Shown here piece after piece: positions 44,615 to 53,718 of a DNA stretch of 64,000 nucleotides. Every line of letters begins with the position of its first letter. The stretch's first letter is position 1. The notes beneath the pieces were generated by a model. That model ran no database searches, was not told where the DNA came from, and saw only the letters and a program-made list of their open reading frames with translations. The position numbers and the translations under genes were made by a program. The DNA comes from Niveispirillum irakense DSM 11586 (GTDB taxonomy: Bacteria > Pseudomonadota > Alphaproteobacteria > Azospirillales > Azospirillaceae), in contig NZ_AUCG01000020.1 in assembly GCF_000429645.1 (NCBI RefSeq), forward strand, positions 310,001 through 374,000, written 5' to 3'.

Positions 44615-47341
44615 ATGGCAGTGATACGTAATCGCCGTGCCCGGCTGCTGCTGGGGGCTACATTCTTTTGTGTGGTTCCAGCGATGCCAGCAATATCCCA
44701 GGAAGCGCCACCAGCCGGCGATGCTTATCTGGATGAAATCATCGTCACGGGTGTCCGCGCCAGTCTGGCCCGTTCCATCGACGCAAAGCGGGATGCCGCA
44801 ACCGTCATCGACAGTATTTCGGCAGAAGAGCTGGGCAAGTTTCCCGACCGCAATGTGGCGGACAGTCTGGGCAATGTGCCCGGCATTTCCGTGCGCCGTA
44901 CCCGCGGTGCGGAGGGGCAGAATGTCTCCATCCGGGGGCTGGGCCAGGGCTTTTCCATCGTCACCCTGAATGAGCGCATCCTGCCGACCGATGGCGCCGG
45001 CCGTGAATTCGCTTTCGATGTGCTGCCCTCGGAGATGATCTCCGGCGCAGATGTCTACAAAGGTGTGCAAGCCTCCTTGATGGAAGGCGGTATTGGCGGC
45101 GCGATCAATCTACGCTCTGCCCGACCCTTCGATTACAAGGAATTTACAGCCTTCGGCTCTATCGAAGGCGAATATAATGATCTCTCCGATAAATACGGCA
45201 AGAAGGTCACCGGCGTTGTCGCCGATACTTTCGCCAATGATACGATTGGCGCTCTGGTTTCGGTATCCTGGTCCAAGCGAAAGATCCGCACCGATAATCT
45301 GCGCGAATATCATATCACCGCCGAGCATGAGACGGATAATGGGGTCGATTTCAACGGCAATGGCGCCATTGATGAAGACAGCCCCGGCTATGTCTATCCT
45401 GATTTCTACAGCCCCGGCACGGTGATCGGCACGCGGCAGCGGTTGGGCATCACCGGCGCGCTGCAATTCCAACCGGCTGACAATTTCGAACTGACCATCG
45501 ATGGTCTTTACAGCAATTACGACACGCCGACCCGTAACTACGCCCAGTCCAACTTCATCGAAGCCAGCCGTTTCCGGCCGGGATCGATCAAGGTCGATCA
45601 GAATAATGTCGTCACTGATTTCATCATCGATGATCTGGTGGCTGAAGCGGTGAGTTATGAGGAGCCGCGCAGCGTCGATACGATGTTGTTTGGCGCCAAT
45701 GCCGTGTGGAACGCCACCGATGCGCTGGATATTGTTTTTGATGGCTATTGGGGCAAGGCATCGCGCAATGGTGCGGGTAAAGAGCGTTTCTTCGTGGCTG
45801 GCGTCACCGATGCCAGCGGCGCCTTCACCGCGCGCGATGGCGCGATGCCGGATTTCCTGATCACCCTGCCCGATGGGCGGCCTTTGTCGGAAGCCGGCAA
45901 TGATGATTACCGCGCCCATTATCTGGGCATCACCGGCCAGGATGTCGATGACCGTGTCTATGGTACCAAGCTGGACACGATCTACAGCTTCACCGATGGC
46001 ATCCTCGACGAGCTGAAGGTCGGTATCAGCTATAATGACCGCAACAAGCGTTATGACCAATATGGCAATGCCGCCACGGAATGCAGCTTCTGCGGCTATC
46101 CCTTCACCTTCGGGGAAATCGGGGCCGATCTGGTGCGACCGCTGCCCGTGGGCGATTTGCTAAAAGGGCAGAAGGGCAATTTCCCGCGCCACTTTGCCAG
46201 CTTCGACAATCAGGCCTATCTGGAGGCCCTGCGCCGGGCGGAAAATAATCCCGCCATCATCAACCCGAACACGGGTGAGCCCTATCCCGTGGGCTATGCC
46301 GACCAACTGGTTGCGCGGCTGCCGGGCGAATCCTTTGATATCAGTGAGAAGACGTACGCCGCCTATAGCCAGCTCGACCTGCAGAGCGGCCCGTGGAGCG
46401 GTAATCTCGGCCTGCGCCTGATCCATACCAAGGTCCGTTCCAACGGGGCCATCGACCAGATCATCTCCATCACCAAACAGCCCAACCAGACGGCCAATTA
46501 CGATGTCGTCCGGTCGGAAGCGACGCCCGTATCAGGCGGCGGCAAATATACCAAGCTGCTGCCGTCGCTGAACATCGCCTATGACATTCAAGATGATCTG
46601 CGGCTGCGGTTCGCGGCGGCCCAGGTAATGTCCCGCCCTTCCATGGACCAGCTTTCGCCCGCCAGCAGCGACAATGCGGAAACCGGTGATTTCACCAAAT
46701 ATAATTACGGCAATCCCGACCTGAAGCCGACCGAGGCCAACCAGGCCGACATCTCGCTGGAATGGTATTTCGCGCCCAATTCCATGCTGGCCGGTGCCTT
46801 GTTCTACAAGGATATCAAGAACTTCATCACCACCGGTATCGACCAGGAAGTGATCGCCGGCCAGACCTTCAGCGTCGTCACCGTGGATAATGGTGACAGC
46901 GGCAAGGTCAAGGGTCTGGAACTGACCGCGCAATATCTGCATGACAGCGGCTTTGGCTTTGCCGGCAATGTCACGGCTACGAAAAGCTCCGCCCGGTTTG
47001 GCGAGATCAGCGGCAAGCTGGAAGATGTGACCCCGCTGTCGGTCAACCTGTCGGTTCTGTATGAGAGGGGGCCGATCAGCGCCAAGGTCACCTATTCCTA
47101 CGACAAGGGCCGCACGGTGCAGCTTGACGGCTTTGTTGAGGGCCTGTCGGTGCATGGCGATTCTTACGAGGATCTGTCCTTCAGCACATCTTACGATCTG
47201 ACCGACCGGGTGGAGGTCTTCGTGGAAGGCTCCAACCTGCTGGATGAGACGGTGCGGCAGTTCAATACCCACCGCAATGTCCCGGCCTTCTACGAAGAAA
47301 ATGGCCGTTCCTTCTTCTTCGGCATGCGCGCCCGGTACTGA
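44615..47341 (+). CDS. TonB-dependent receptor of the GalNAc/galactoside locus
   Basis: 908-residue outer-membrane transporter. The signal peptide (FFCVVPAMPAISQ) is followed by a TonB-box-like DEIIVTGVRASL and a plug domain with the ISAEELGKFPDRNVADSL pattern of carbohydrate-type receptors. The beta-barrel ends in SFFFGMRARY. It is the first gene of the plus-strand catabolic set and is divergent from agaR, with AgaR-like sites in front. It is expected to import oligosaccharides or amino sugars released outside. Confidence 0.92.
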   Translation: MAVIRNRRARLLLGATFFCVVPAMPAISQEAPPAGDAYLDEIIVTGVRASLARSIDAKRDAATVIDSISAEELGKFPDRNVADSLGNVPGISVRRTRGAEGQNVSIRGLGQGFSIVTLNERILPTDGAGREFAFDVLPSEMISGADVYKGVQASLMEGGIGGAINLRSARPFDYKEFTAFGSIEGEYNDLSDKYGKKVTGVVADTFANDTIGALVSVSWSKRKIRTDNLREYHITAEHETDNGVDFNGNGAIDEDSPGYVYPDFYSPGTVIGTRQRLGITGALQFQPADNFELTIDGLYSNYDTPTRNYAQSNFIEASRFRPGSIKVDQNNVVTDFIIDDLVAEAVSYEEPRSVDTMLFGANAVWNATDALDIVFDGYWGKASRNGAGKERFFVAGVTDASGAFTARDGAMPDFLITLPDGRPLSEAGNDDYRAHYLGITGQDVDDRVYGTKLDTIYSFTDGILDELKVGISYNDRNKRYDQYGNAATECSFCGYPFTFGEIGADLVRPLPVGDLLKGQKGNFPRHFASFDNQAYLEALRRAENNPAIINPNTGEPYPVGYADQLVARLPGESFDISEKTYAAYSQLDLQSGPWSGNLGLRLIHTKVRSNGAIDQIISITKQPNQTANYDVVRSEATPVSGGGKYTKLLPSLNIAYDIQDDLRLRFAAAQVMSRPSMDQLSPASSDNAETGDFTKYNYGNPDLKPTEANQADISLEWYFAPNSMLAGALFYKDIKNFITTGIDQEVIAGQTFSVVTVDNGDSGKVKGLELTAQYLHDSGFGFAGNVTATKSSARFGEISGKLEDVTPLSVNLSVLYERGPISAKVTYSYDKGRTVQLDGFVEGLSVHGDSYEDLSFSTSYDLTDRVEVFVEGSNLLDETVRQFNTHRNVPAFYEENGRSFFFGMRARY

Positions 47342-47405
47342 CCTTGGGCGCCCTCCCGGGGCCGCTCATCTGCGGTCCCGACCCTTATGACAAGGCAGGC
47401 CCGGA

Positions 47406-48710
47406 ATGATCTATCCCCTTTCCCGTCTTCTTCTCCTGATTGGGCTGATGCTGGCGGTGGCACTGCCGGCATCGGCCCAGAATGAGCGGGGCCTGTCGCC
47501 CGCCGCCCAGGCGGCGCTGGCCCGGCAGGCCCCCATTGATAATGGTCTGGCCCGCACGCCCCCCATGGGCTGGAGCAGTTGGAACAATTTCGGCGTTGAG
47601 ATCGACGAGGCGCTGGTGATCGCCACCATCGACGCCATGATCGCCAACGGCATGCGCGATGCTGGCTATATCTATGTGAATATTGATGATGGCTGGCAGA
47701 AGCATAAGGGGCCGCGCAATCAGTATCCGCTGGATTATGACCCGGTGAAATTCCCGCGCGGCATCCGCTATCTGGCGGATTATGCCCATGAGCGGGGGAT
47801 GAAGCTGGGGCTTTATTCCGGGCCGGGCCAGACCACCTGCGCCGGCTATACTGGCAGCGAGGGGCACGAGGCGGAGGATGCCGCCCTGTTCGCGTCCTGG
47901 GGCGTGGATCATTTGAAATATGATGGCTGCTGCTCGCACAAGGATGCCTCAGCCGACACGATGATCGGCCTTTATGGTGCCATGTCCAAGGCCCTGATCG
48001 CGACTGGCCGGCCGGTGGTTTATCACCCCTGCCATTGCGGCTGGGCGCGGATCTGGGAATGGGCTGGCGCTATCGGTGCCAACCATTGGCGCATTGGTCA
48101 GGATATCTCTGACGATTACAATTATCCCGGCCATCGCGAGGGCTATTATTTCGATGTGCTGGACATGCTGGATCGTGGCGTTGGCTTGGCCGCCCATGCC
48201 AAGCCCGGCCAGTGGAACGACTTCGACATGCTGATCGTCGGTCTGGACGGGCGCAGCAAGGAACTGGTCGGCGCCGGAGCATCGAATGTTGAATATCGCA
48301 GCCATTTCAGCCTCTGGGCCATGCTGGCCTCGCCGCTGCTGACCGGCACCGATATCCGCGAACTGGACGCCTTCACCCTGGCCACCCTGACCAACCGCGA
48401 CGTCATCGCCATCAACCAGGACCGGCTGGGCATCCAGGCCGCCAAGGTGCGCGATGATGGCGATGTGGAGATTTTCGTCAAACCGCTGGCCGATGGCGGG
48501 CAGGCGGTGGCGATCCTGAACCGGGGTGGGGAAGTGGCGACGGTCTCGGCTGACCTTGCCGCCCTGCTGCCACCGGGGCAGCGCCTGACCCGCGTGCGCG
48601 ACCTGTGGCGCCAGCGCGACCTGGGGACCGAGGCGGGCCGGTTGAGCCTGGAAGTGATCCCGCATGACACCGTGCTGCTGAAGATCAACATGATGGAGGC
48701 GGCACGATGA
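47406..48710 (+). CDS. Exported GH27 alpha-galactosidase / alpha-N-acetylgalactosaminidase
   Basis: 434 residues with signal peptide (LLLLIGLMLAVALPASA) and the GH27 signature TPPMGWSSWNNF near residue 50. IYVNIDDGWQ, GLYSGPGQTTCAG, the nucleophile Asp in DHLKYDGCC and the acid/base Asp region in WRIGQDISDD complete the active site. GH27 includes both alpha-galactosidases and alpha-GalNAc-ases; the neighbours agaS and agaZ favour an alpha-GalNAc or mixed specificity, which is inference. It is 65 bp after the receptor and overlaps the transporter gene by 4 bp. Confidence 0.9.
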   Translation: MIYPLSRLLLLIGLMLAVALPASAQNERGLSPAAQAALARQAPIDNGLARTPPMGWSSWNNFGVEIDEALVIATIDAMIANGMRDAGYIYVNIDDGWQKHKGPRNQYPLDYDPVKFPRGIRYLADYAHERGMKLGLYSGPGQTTCAGYTGSEGHEAEDAALFASWGVDHLKYDGCCSHKDASADTMIGLYGAMSKALIATGRPVVYHPCHCGWARIWEWAGAIGANHWRIGQDISDDYNYPGHREGYYFDVLDMLDRGVGLAAHAKPGQWNDFDMLIVGLDGRSKELVGAGASNVEYRSHFSLWAMLASPLLTGTDIRELDAFTLATLTNRDVIAINQDRLGIQAAKVRDDGDVEIFVKPLADGGQAVAILNRGGEVATVSADLAALLPPGQRLTRVRDLWRQRDLGTEAGRLSLEVIPHDTVLLKINMMEAAR

Positions 48711-49621
48711 GCGTAAGCGACCTGCAAAGCCGGTCCCGCGTGGCGCCCTGGCTGCTTTACGCCCTGGCCACCATGGTCCTATGGGGGTTCTGGGGGGCCT
48801 TTACCGGCCTGTCGGCGGAGCGGGGCTTCCCGGATACGCTGGTCTATTGCGTCTGGTCGCTGACCATGATCGTGCCGGCCCTGATTGTGCTGGCCCGGTC
48901 GGGTTGGAAGCTGGATCGCGGAGTGAAGGCGCTGTCCTATGGCATGATCATCGGGCTGTTGGGGGCCGGCGGACAGATGATCCTGTTCTATGCGCTGACC
49001 ATTGGCCCGGCCTATCTGATTTTCCCGATCATCTCGCTGTCACCCGTCATCACCATTGCGCTCTCTTTCACTTTATTGCGGGAACGGACCAACCGGTTGG
49101 GTGTCATCGGTATCGTTCTGGCCCTCATCGCTCTGCCCCTGTTTGATTTCGCACCCCAGGGCGAGGGTGAGGCGGGCACGGCACTCTGGTTCCTGCTGTC
49201 GCTGGTGATCATGCTGTGCTGGGGATTGCAGGCCTTCTTCATGAAGCTGGCCAATCACAGCATGCGGGCGGAAAGCATCTTCTTTTACATGATGCTGGCC
49301 GGGCTGCTGCTGGCGCCGGTGGCCTGGATGATGACGGATTTCAGCCAGCCGGTGAATTGGGGCCTGGATGGGCCGTGGCTCGCCGGCCTGATCCAGATGT
49401 TGAACGCGGTGGGCGCGCTGTGTCTCGTCTTTGCCTTCCGCCATGGCAAGGCCATCGTGGTGTCGCCCTTGACCAATGCCGGCGCGCCGCTGATGACGGC
49501 GATCCTCGCCCTGATCCTGGTCGGCACTCTGCCAGGTCCGCTGAAGCTGGTGGCTTTGGTCCTCGCTGCCCTTGCCGCCCTGTTGCTGGCGCTGACCCCT
49601 GAAGAGGGGGAAAAGCGCTGA
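48707..49621 (+). CDS. DMT-superfamily (EamA-like) transporter
   Basis: 304-residue inner-membrane protein with ten hydrophobic segments in two repeats (EamA-like). It starts with an ATGA overlap on the GH27 gene, so it is co-translated. In GalNAc loci of other bacteria the inner-membrane step is a PTS or a GalNAc permease. None of those is present here, so this protein is the candidate sugar or amino-sugar transporter. Family members also carry other metabolites, and direction is not certain. Confidence 0.85.
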   Translation: MSVSDLQSRSRVAPWLLYALATMVLWGFWGAFTGLSAERGFPDTLVYCVWSLTMIVPALIVLARSGWKLDRGVKALSYGMIIGLLGAGGQMILFYALTIGPAYLIFPIISLSPVITIALSFTLLRERTNRLGVIGIVLALIALPLFDFAPQGEGEAGTALWFLLSLVIMLCWGLQAFFMKLANHSMRAESIFFYMMLAGLLLAPVAWMMTDFSQPVNWGLDGPWLAGLIQMLNAVGALCLVFAFRHGKAIVVSPLTNAGAPLMTAILALILVGTLPGPLKLVALVLAALAALLLALTPEEGEKR

Positions 49622-49780
49622 TACGACAACCGCTTGCGGTTATCGGGGCCGATCACCGCAGGCCGGTTGTCCTCCTGACGCTTGCCCTATGGCGTGCCGA
49701 TGCTGGCCGCCATGCCTTCTCTGCGCCTCCGAAATGATAGTTTCACTTTCACTATCTTTCGATATTGCGCGCAAACGAAG

Positions 49781-49794
49781 TTTCGTTTTATATC
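49781..49794 (+). promoter_or_regulatory. Candidate AgaR operator upstream of agaZ
   Basis: TTTCGTTTTATATC matches 13 of 14 positions of the core TTTCRTTTYRTTTY. It lies 46-59 bp before the agaZ ATG, in the 218-bp gap after the transporter. Further T-rich TTTC repeats lie just upstream at 49741-49761. This shows a separate AgaR-controlled promoter for the intracellular genes. Confidence 0.65.
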
Positions 49795-49839
49795 GTTTCA
49801 GTCGGCGCGCCTTTCGCGCCTTGCCGACCGGAGGAATTC

Positions 49840-51135
49840 ATGAAAGCGGTTATCGACCTGATCGCGCGACACAAAGCCGGAAGCCCGGTCGGGATCTATT
49901 CGGTCTGTTCGGCGCATCCGCTGGTTATTGAGGCGACCTTCATCCAGGCCCTGCGGGCTGGGGATGCTTTCGCCCTGATCGAGGCGACATCCAACCAGGT
50001 CAACCAGGATGGCGGCTATACCGGCATGCGTCCGGCCGACTTCCGGGATTTCGTTTACGCAATCGCCGACAAGGTGGGTTTCGATCGCACCCGTATCTTG
50101 CTGGGGGGCGACCATCTGGGCCCCAATGTCTGGCAGAATCTGCCGCCTGATGTTGCGATGGAGAAGGCGGATCTGCTGATCGCGCAATATGTGGCAGCCG
50201 GCTTCCGCAAGATCCATCTGGATTGCTCCATGTCCTGCGCTGGCGACCCGGTGCCCCTGTCCGATGCGACCATCGCCACCCGCGCGGCGCGGCTGGCCCT
50301 GGTGGCGGAGAAGGCCTATCAGGACGTGGGCGGGGAGGCGCCGGTCTATGTCATTGGCACCGAAGTGCCGGTGCCGGGCGGTGCGGCGGAGGATCTGGGT
50401 GAGCTGGCCGTGACGACGCCGGAAGCGGCGCGTGCCACCATTGAAACGCACCGCGCCATTTTCCAGGAGCACGGCCTGGTGACCGCCTGGGAGCGGGTGG
50501 TTGCGGCCGTGGTGCAGCCCGGCGTGGAATTCGACCATCATCAGGTGGTCGATTATGTGCCGGCCAAGGCACAGGCGCTTTCCCATGCCATCGATGCCTA
50601 CGGGCATATGGTTTATGAGGCGCACTCCACCGACTATCAGACGCCGGAGGCTCTGGCAGCGCTGGTCCGCGACCATTTTGCCATCCTGAAGGTGGGGCCG
50701 GGTGTCACCTTCGCATTGCGTGAAGCGCTTTGGGCGCTGGATGCGATTGAGCGGGAATGGGTGCCGGAAGATCGGTCTGGCTTCCGTGATGCTGCCATGG
50801 CGACGATGCGGGAGAACCCGAAACATTGGGCCAAATACTATCACGCCGAAGGGCGCGGCCTGGACTATGATCTCCAATATAGTCTCAGCGACCGCATCCG
50901 CTATTACTGGCCGGAAGGGGCGGTGCGGGACGCGCAGGAAAAGCTGTTCGCCAACCTGATTGCCTCGCCGCCGCCCTTGTCGCTGGTCAGCCAATATATG
51001 CCGGCCGCCTATGCCGCCATCCGCGCCGGGCAGTGCGATCTTGATCCCGCCCACCTTGTCATTGAACAGATCATTGCCGTGCTGGCCAGCTATAGCGCCG
51101 CCTGCCGCCCCGTGAAGGAAGTCCATCATGCGTGA
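49840..51135 (+). CDS. kbaZ: Tagatose-bisphosphate aldolase non-catalytic subunit family protein (AgaZ/KbaZ/GatZ)
   Basis: 431-residue family protein with VGIYSVCSAHPLVIEA, EATSNQVNQDGGYTGM and LLGGDHLGPNVWQNLP near the N-terminus, and PGVEFDHHQVVDY and LKVGPGVTFALREAL later. In known GalNAc and galactitol pathways it works at the tagatose-phosphate level, either with a catalytic aldolase subunit (KbaY/GatY) or, in some loci, as an epimerase. No kbaY is in the window. The start at 49840 follows GGAGGAATTC. The 3' end overlaps agaS by 8 bp. Confidence 0.9.
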   Translation: MKAVIDLIARHKAGSPVGIYSVCSAHPLVIEATFIQALRAGDAFALIEATSNQVNQDGGYTGMRPADFRDFVYAIADKVGFDRTRILLGGDHLGPNVWQNLPPDVAMEKADLLIAQYVAAGFRKIHLDCSMSCAGDPVPLSDATIATRAARLALVAEKAYQDVGGEAPVYVIGTEVPVPGGAAEDLGELAVTTPEAARATIETHRAIFQEHGLVTAWERVVAAVVQPGVEFDHHQVVDYVPAKAQALSHAIDAYGHMVYEAHSTDYQTPEALAALVRDHFAILKVGPGVTFALREALWALDAIEREWVPEDRSGFRDAAMATMRENPKHWAKYYHAEGRGLDYDLQYSLSDRIRYYWPEGAVRDAQEKLFANLIASPPPLSLVSQYMPAAYAAIRAGQCDLDPAHLVIEQIIAVLASYSAACRPVKEVHHA

Positions 51136-52288
51136 ACTCGGGCTTGATGAAGCGGCCCTGAAGACGGCCGGCGCCTATTGGACGGCGCGGGAAATTGCCC
51201 AGCAGCCGGACAGCCTGATGCGTGTCCAGGCCGTGCTGATGGCGCAGGTGGCGGCGCTGGAGGCTTTCCTGGCGCCCGTCGTGACCCGGCGGGAAGGGCG
51301 GATCATCCTGGCTGGTGCCGGCACTTCCGCCTTTATCGGGGAATGTCTCGCCCCATATCTGTCCGCCCGTCTGGCAGCACGGGTGGAGGCGATTGCCACG
51401 ACCGATATTGTTTCTGCGCCCACCTATTATCTTCAGCCCGACATACCCACCCTCATGGTGTCGTTTGGTCGTTCGGGGAACAGCCCGGAAAGTGTGGCAG
51501 CGGTTGATATTGCCGACAATCTGGTCAGCGATATCCGCCATCTGGTCATCACCTGCAATGGGGAGGGGGAATTGGCGCGGCGCTGCACCGCCGACAATGC
51601 GCGCTTCCATGCCATCTTGCTGCCGCCGGAAACGCATGACCGCAGTTTCGCCATGACTTCCAGCTTCACCGGCATGATGTATGCCGCCCTGGCCGCCTTC
51701 ACCGGCCCGGCCAGCATGGCGGGGCGGGCAGGGGCGATTGCCGCCGCGACGCGGGCGGTGATCGAGAGTGGCAATGATCTTGCCCGTGACCTCGCCGGCG
51801 CCGGATTTCAGCGGCTGGTCTATCTCGGCTCCCACGGGTTCCAGGGGCTGGCGCGGGAAGCGGCACTGAAGCTGCTGGAACTCACCGATGGTGCCATTCC
51901 CGCCTGTTTCGACAGCCCGATGGGCTTCCGGCATGGGCCGAAAACCATTGTCACCGACCGTACGCTGATCGCCATCTTCCTCTCGAACGATCCCTATACA
52001 AGGCGCTACGATCTGGACCTGCTGGAGGAATTGGCGCGGGATAACAAGATGGGGGCCTTGCTGGCCATTTCGGCGCAGCCGCTGGACGTACCGGCCGGTG
52101 TGCGCAGCCTGATCGTGCCGGGGATGGCGCAGGCCGCCGATATCGACCTGATGATCCCCTTCATCGCCGGGCCGCAGATGCTGGCCTTCCACCAGTCGCT
52201 GGCCCTTGGCCGCACGCCTGACAACCCGAACCCGTCGGGCACCGTCAACCGGGTGGTGCAGGGCGTTCGCATCCATCAGGCGCCATGA
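51128..52288 (+). CDS. agaS: SIS-domain sugar isomerase/deaminase (AgaS)
   Basis: 386 residues with two sugar-isomerase (SIS) domains: AGAGTSAFIGECLAPYL and SFGRSGNSPES in the first, SHGFQGLAREAALKLLELTDG in the second. AgaS converts galactosamine 6-phosphate to tagatose 6-phosphate plus ammonia. It overlaps agaZ by 8 bp and the kinase gene by 4 bp. The order agaZ-agaS-kinase resembles reconstructed proteobacterial GalNAc loci. Confidence 0.9.
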   Translation: MRELGLDEAALKTAGAYWTAREIAQQPDSLMRVQAVLMAQVAALEAFLAPVVTRREGRIILAGAGTSAFIGECLAPYLSARLAARVEAIATTDIVSAPTYYLQPDIPTLMVSFGRSGNSPESVAAVDIADNLVSDIRHLVITCNGEGELARRCTADNARFHAILLPPETHDRSFAMTSSFTGMMYAALAAFTGPASMAGRAGAIAAATRAVIESGNDLARDLAGAGFQRLVYLGSHGFQGLAREAALKLLELTDGAIPACFDSPMGFRHGPKTIVTDRTLIAIFLSNDPYTRRYDLDLLEELARDNKMGALLAISAQPLDVPAGVRSLIVPGMAQAADIDLMIPFIAGPQMLAFHQSLALGRTPDNPNPSGTVNRVVQGVRIHQAP

Positions 52289-53250
52289 TGGAGACGGGGC
52301 GCTATTTCCTGGGTGTTGATGGCGGTGGCACCAAAACCGCTTTCGTCCTGGTCGATCAGGCAGGGGCGGTGGCCGCCAGCCATGAGGAGAGCAACGCCTA
52401 TCACCTGCAGATCGGGCTGGACGGGCTGCGCGATGTGCTGGCAGCCGGGGTCCGGGCGCTGCTGGCCAAGGTGGGCATCGGTGCCGGTGCCATCCGTCAT
52501 GCCTTTTTCGGCCTGCCGGCCTATGGCGAGGATAGCCGCATCCAACCGCTGATTGATGCGCTACCGGAACAGATATTGGGGCATCGCCGATATCATTGCG
52601 GTAACGATATGGTCTGCGGCTGGGCGGGTTCTCTGGGCGGCGAGGATGGGATCAACATCGTCGCCGGCACCGGCTCCATCGGCTATGGCGAGCGAGAGGG
52701 GCGGGCGGCGCGGGCCGGTGGCTGGGGGGAGTTGTTCAGCGATGAAGGCTCCGCCCATTGGATTGCCGTGCAGGGGCTGAACCTGTTCAGCCGGATGAGC
52801 GACGGGCGCCGGCCCAAGGGGCCCTTGCACGCGATGATGATGGATCTGTTCGCCCTGTCGAGTGAACTGGATCTGTCCGGCCGGATCATGGCGGGTGATG
52901 CTGCCAGCCGCGACCATGTCGCGTCGCTCTCCCGTCTGGTGTCACGGGCGGCGGAACAGGGGGATGATCAGGCCGCTGCCATCCTGGTTGCCGCCGCCCA
53001 GGAACTGGTCGCCATTGTCGAGGCGGTGCGGGTTTCATTGGGGTATAGGGCCGGGCAGCCGGTGCCGGTCTCCTATTCCGGCGGCGTGTTCCGTGCCGGT
53101 GACGGCATCCTGGTGCCGTTCCGCGCGGCGCTGGCGCAGACAGGCGTGGATTATGTCCTGTCCCCCCCGCGCTTTACGCCGATGCTGGGGGCGGCAATCC
53201 AGGCGGCGCGATTGGCGGGCTATCCGCTCCGACCGTGCGCCGTGCCATGA
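52285..53250 (+). CDS. agaK: BadF/BadG-type amino sugar kinase (AgaK-like)
   Basis: 321-residue ASKHA-fold kinase. The phosphate loop is GVDGGGTKTAFVLVDQ at residue 9, and the second phosphate motif is VAGTGSIGYGE near residue 129. A GWGELFSDEGSAHWI segment follows, typical of N-acetylglucosamine/GalNAc kinases. It should make the sugar 6-phosphate used by agaS. It starts by an ATGA-type overlap on agaS and ends the cluster. Whether it phosphorylates GalNAc or galactosamine cannot be read from the sequence. Confidence 0.83.
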   Translation: MMETGRYFLGVDGGGTKTAFVLVDQAGAVAASHEESNAYHLQIGLDGLRDVLAAGVRALLAKVGIGAGAIRHAFFGLPAYGEDSRIQPLIDALPEQILGHRRYHCGNDMVCGWAGSLGGEDGINIVAGTGSIGYGEREGRAARAGGWGELFSDEGSAHWIAVQGLNLFSRMSDGRRPKGPLHAMMMDLFALSSELDLSGRIMAGDAASRDHVASLSRLVSRAAEQGDDQAAAILVAAAQELVAIVEAVRVSLGYRAGQPVPVSYSGGVFRAGDGILVPFRAALAQTGVDYVLSPPRFTPMLGAAIQAARLAGYPLRPCAVP

Positions 53251-53270
53251 TCCATAGGCGTGCAACAGCT

Positions 53271-53714
53271 TTACGGGCGTAAGTGATCGAAATAACTGAC
53301 GGCTTGGTCCGCCGTCAGTTCCTGTTTCAAATCCCAATGTTCCTGGATCAAGCCGTCCTGCCAGCGGAAAATATCCATCACAGCGGCCCGGATATCGGGT
53401 CCCACACGCACATCCAGCATCACGATGGAAATGTCACCCTGACCAATGGTGCTGACGGGGATTGCGGTGAACTGCGGGCGGGTGAACATGGGTTCCAGCA
53501 CGGCGATGGCGGCTTCCCGCCCCTGTGCCATGCCATTGCTATGCTGGATGTAATCAACCGCCACATAGCGCTCGAAGGCCGCGCGCACCTGCTTCTGCCG
53601 GTAAAACAGGGTGCAGAAATCCTCCAGCCCCGATGGGCCGGCGGCCTGCGCCCCGCCGGCCGCCGCCAGGGGCAGAAGGCCGGCCAGGGAGAGGAACTGT
53701 TTACGGTCCAGCAT
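53271..53714 (-). CDS. Exported SnoaL-like (NTF2-fold) protein
   Basis: 147 residues with a signal peptide (LSLAGLLPLAAAGGAQA) and a SnoaL-like cone-fold domain (AFERYVAVDYIQHSNGMAQG and AAVMDIFRWQDGLIQEHWD). Such proteins act as small isomerases or cyclases or have no known activity. It is the last gene of the minus-strand set behind the GMC oxidoreductase. The 4-bp gap between them suggests co-transcription. Confidence 0.82.
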   Translation of the reverse strand: MLDRKQFLSLAGLLPLAAAGGAQAAGPSGLEDFCTLFYRQKQVRAAFERYVAVDYIQHSNGMAQGREAAIAVLEPMFTRPQFTAIPVSTIGQGDISIVMLDVRVGPDIRAAVMDIFRWQDGLIQEHWDLKQELTADQAVSYFDHLRP

Positions 53715-53718
53715 GGCC

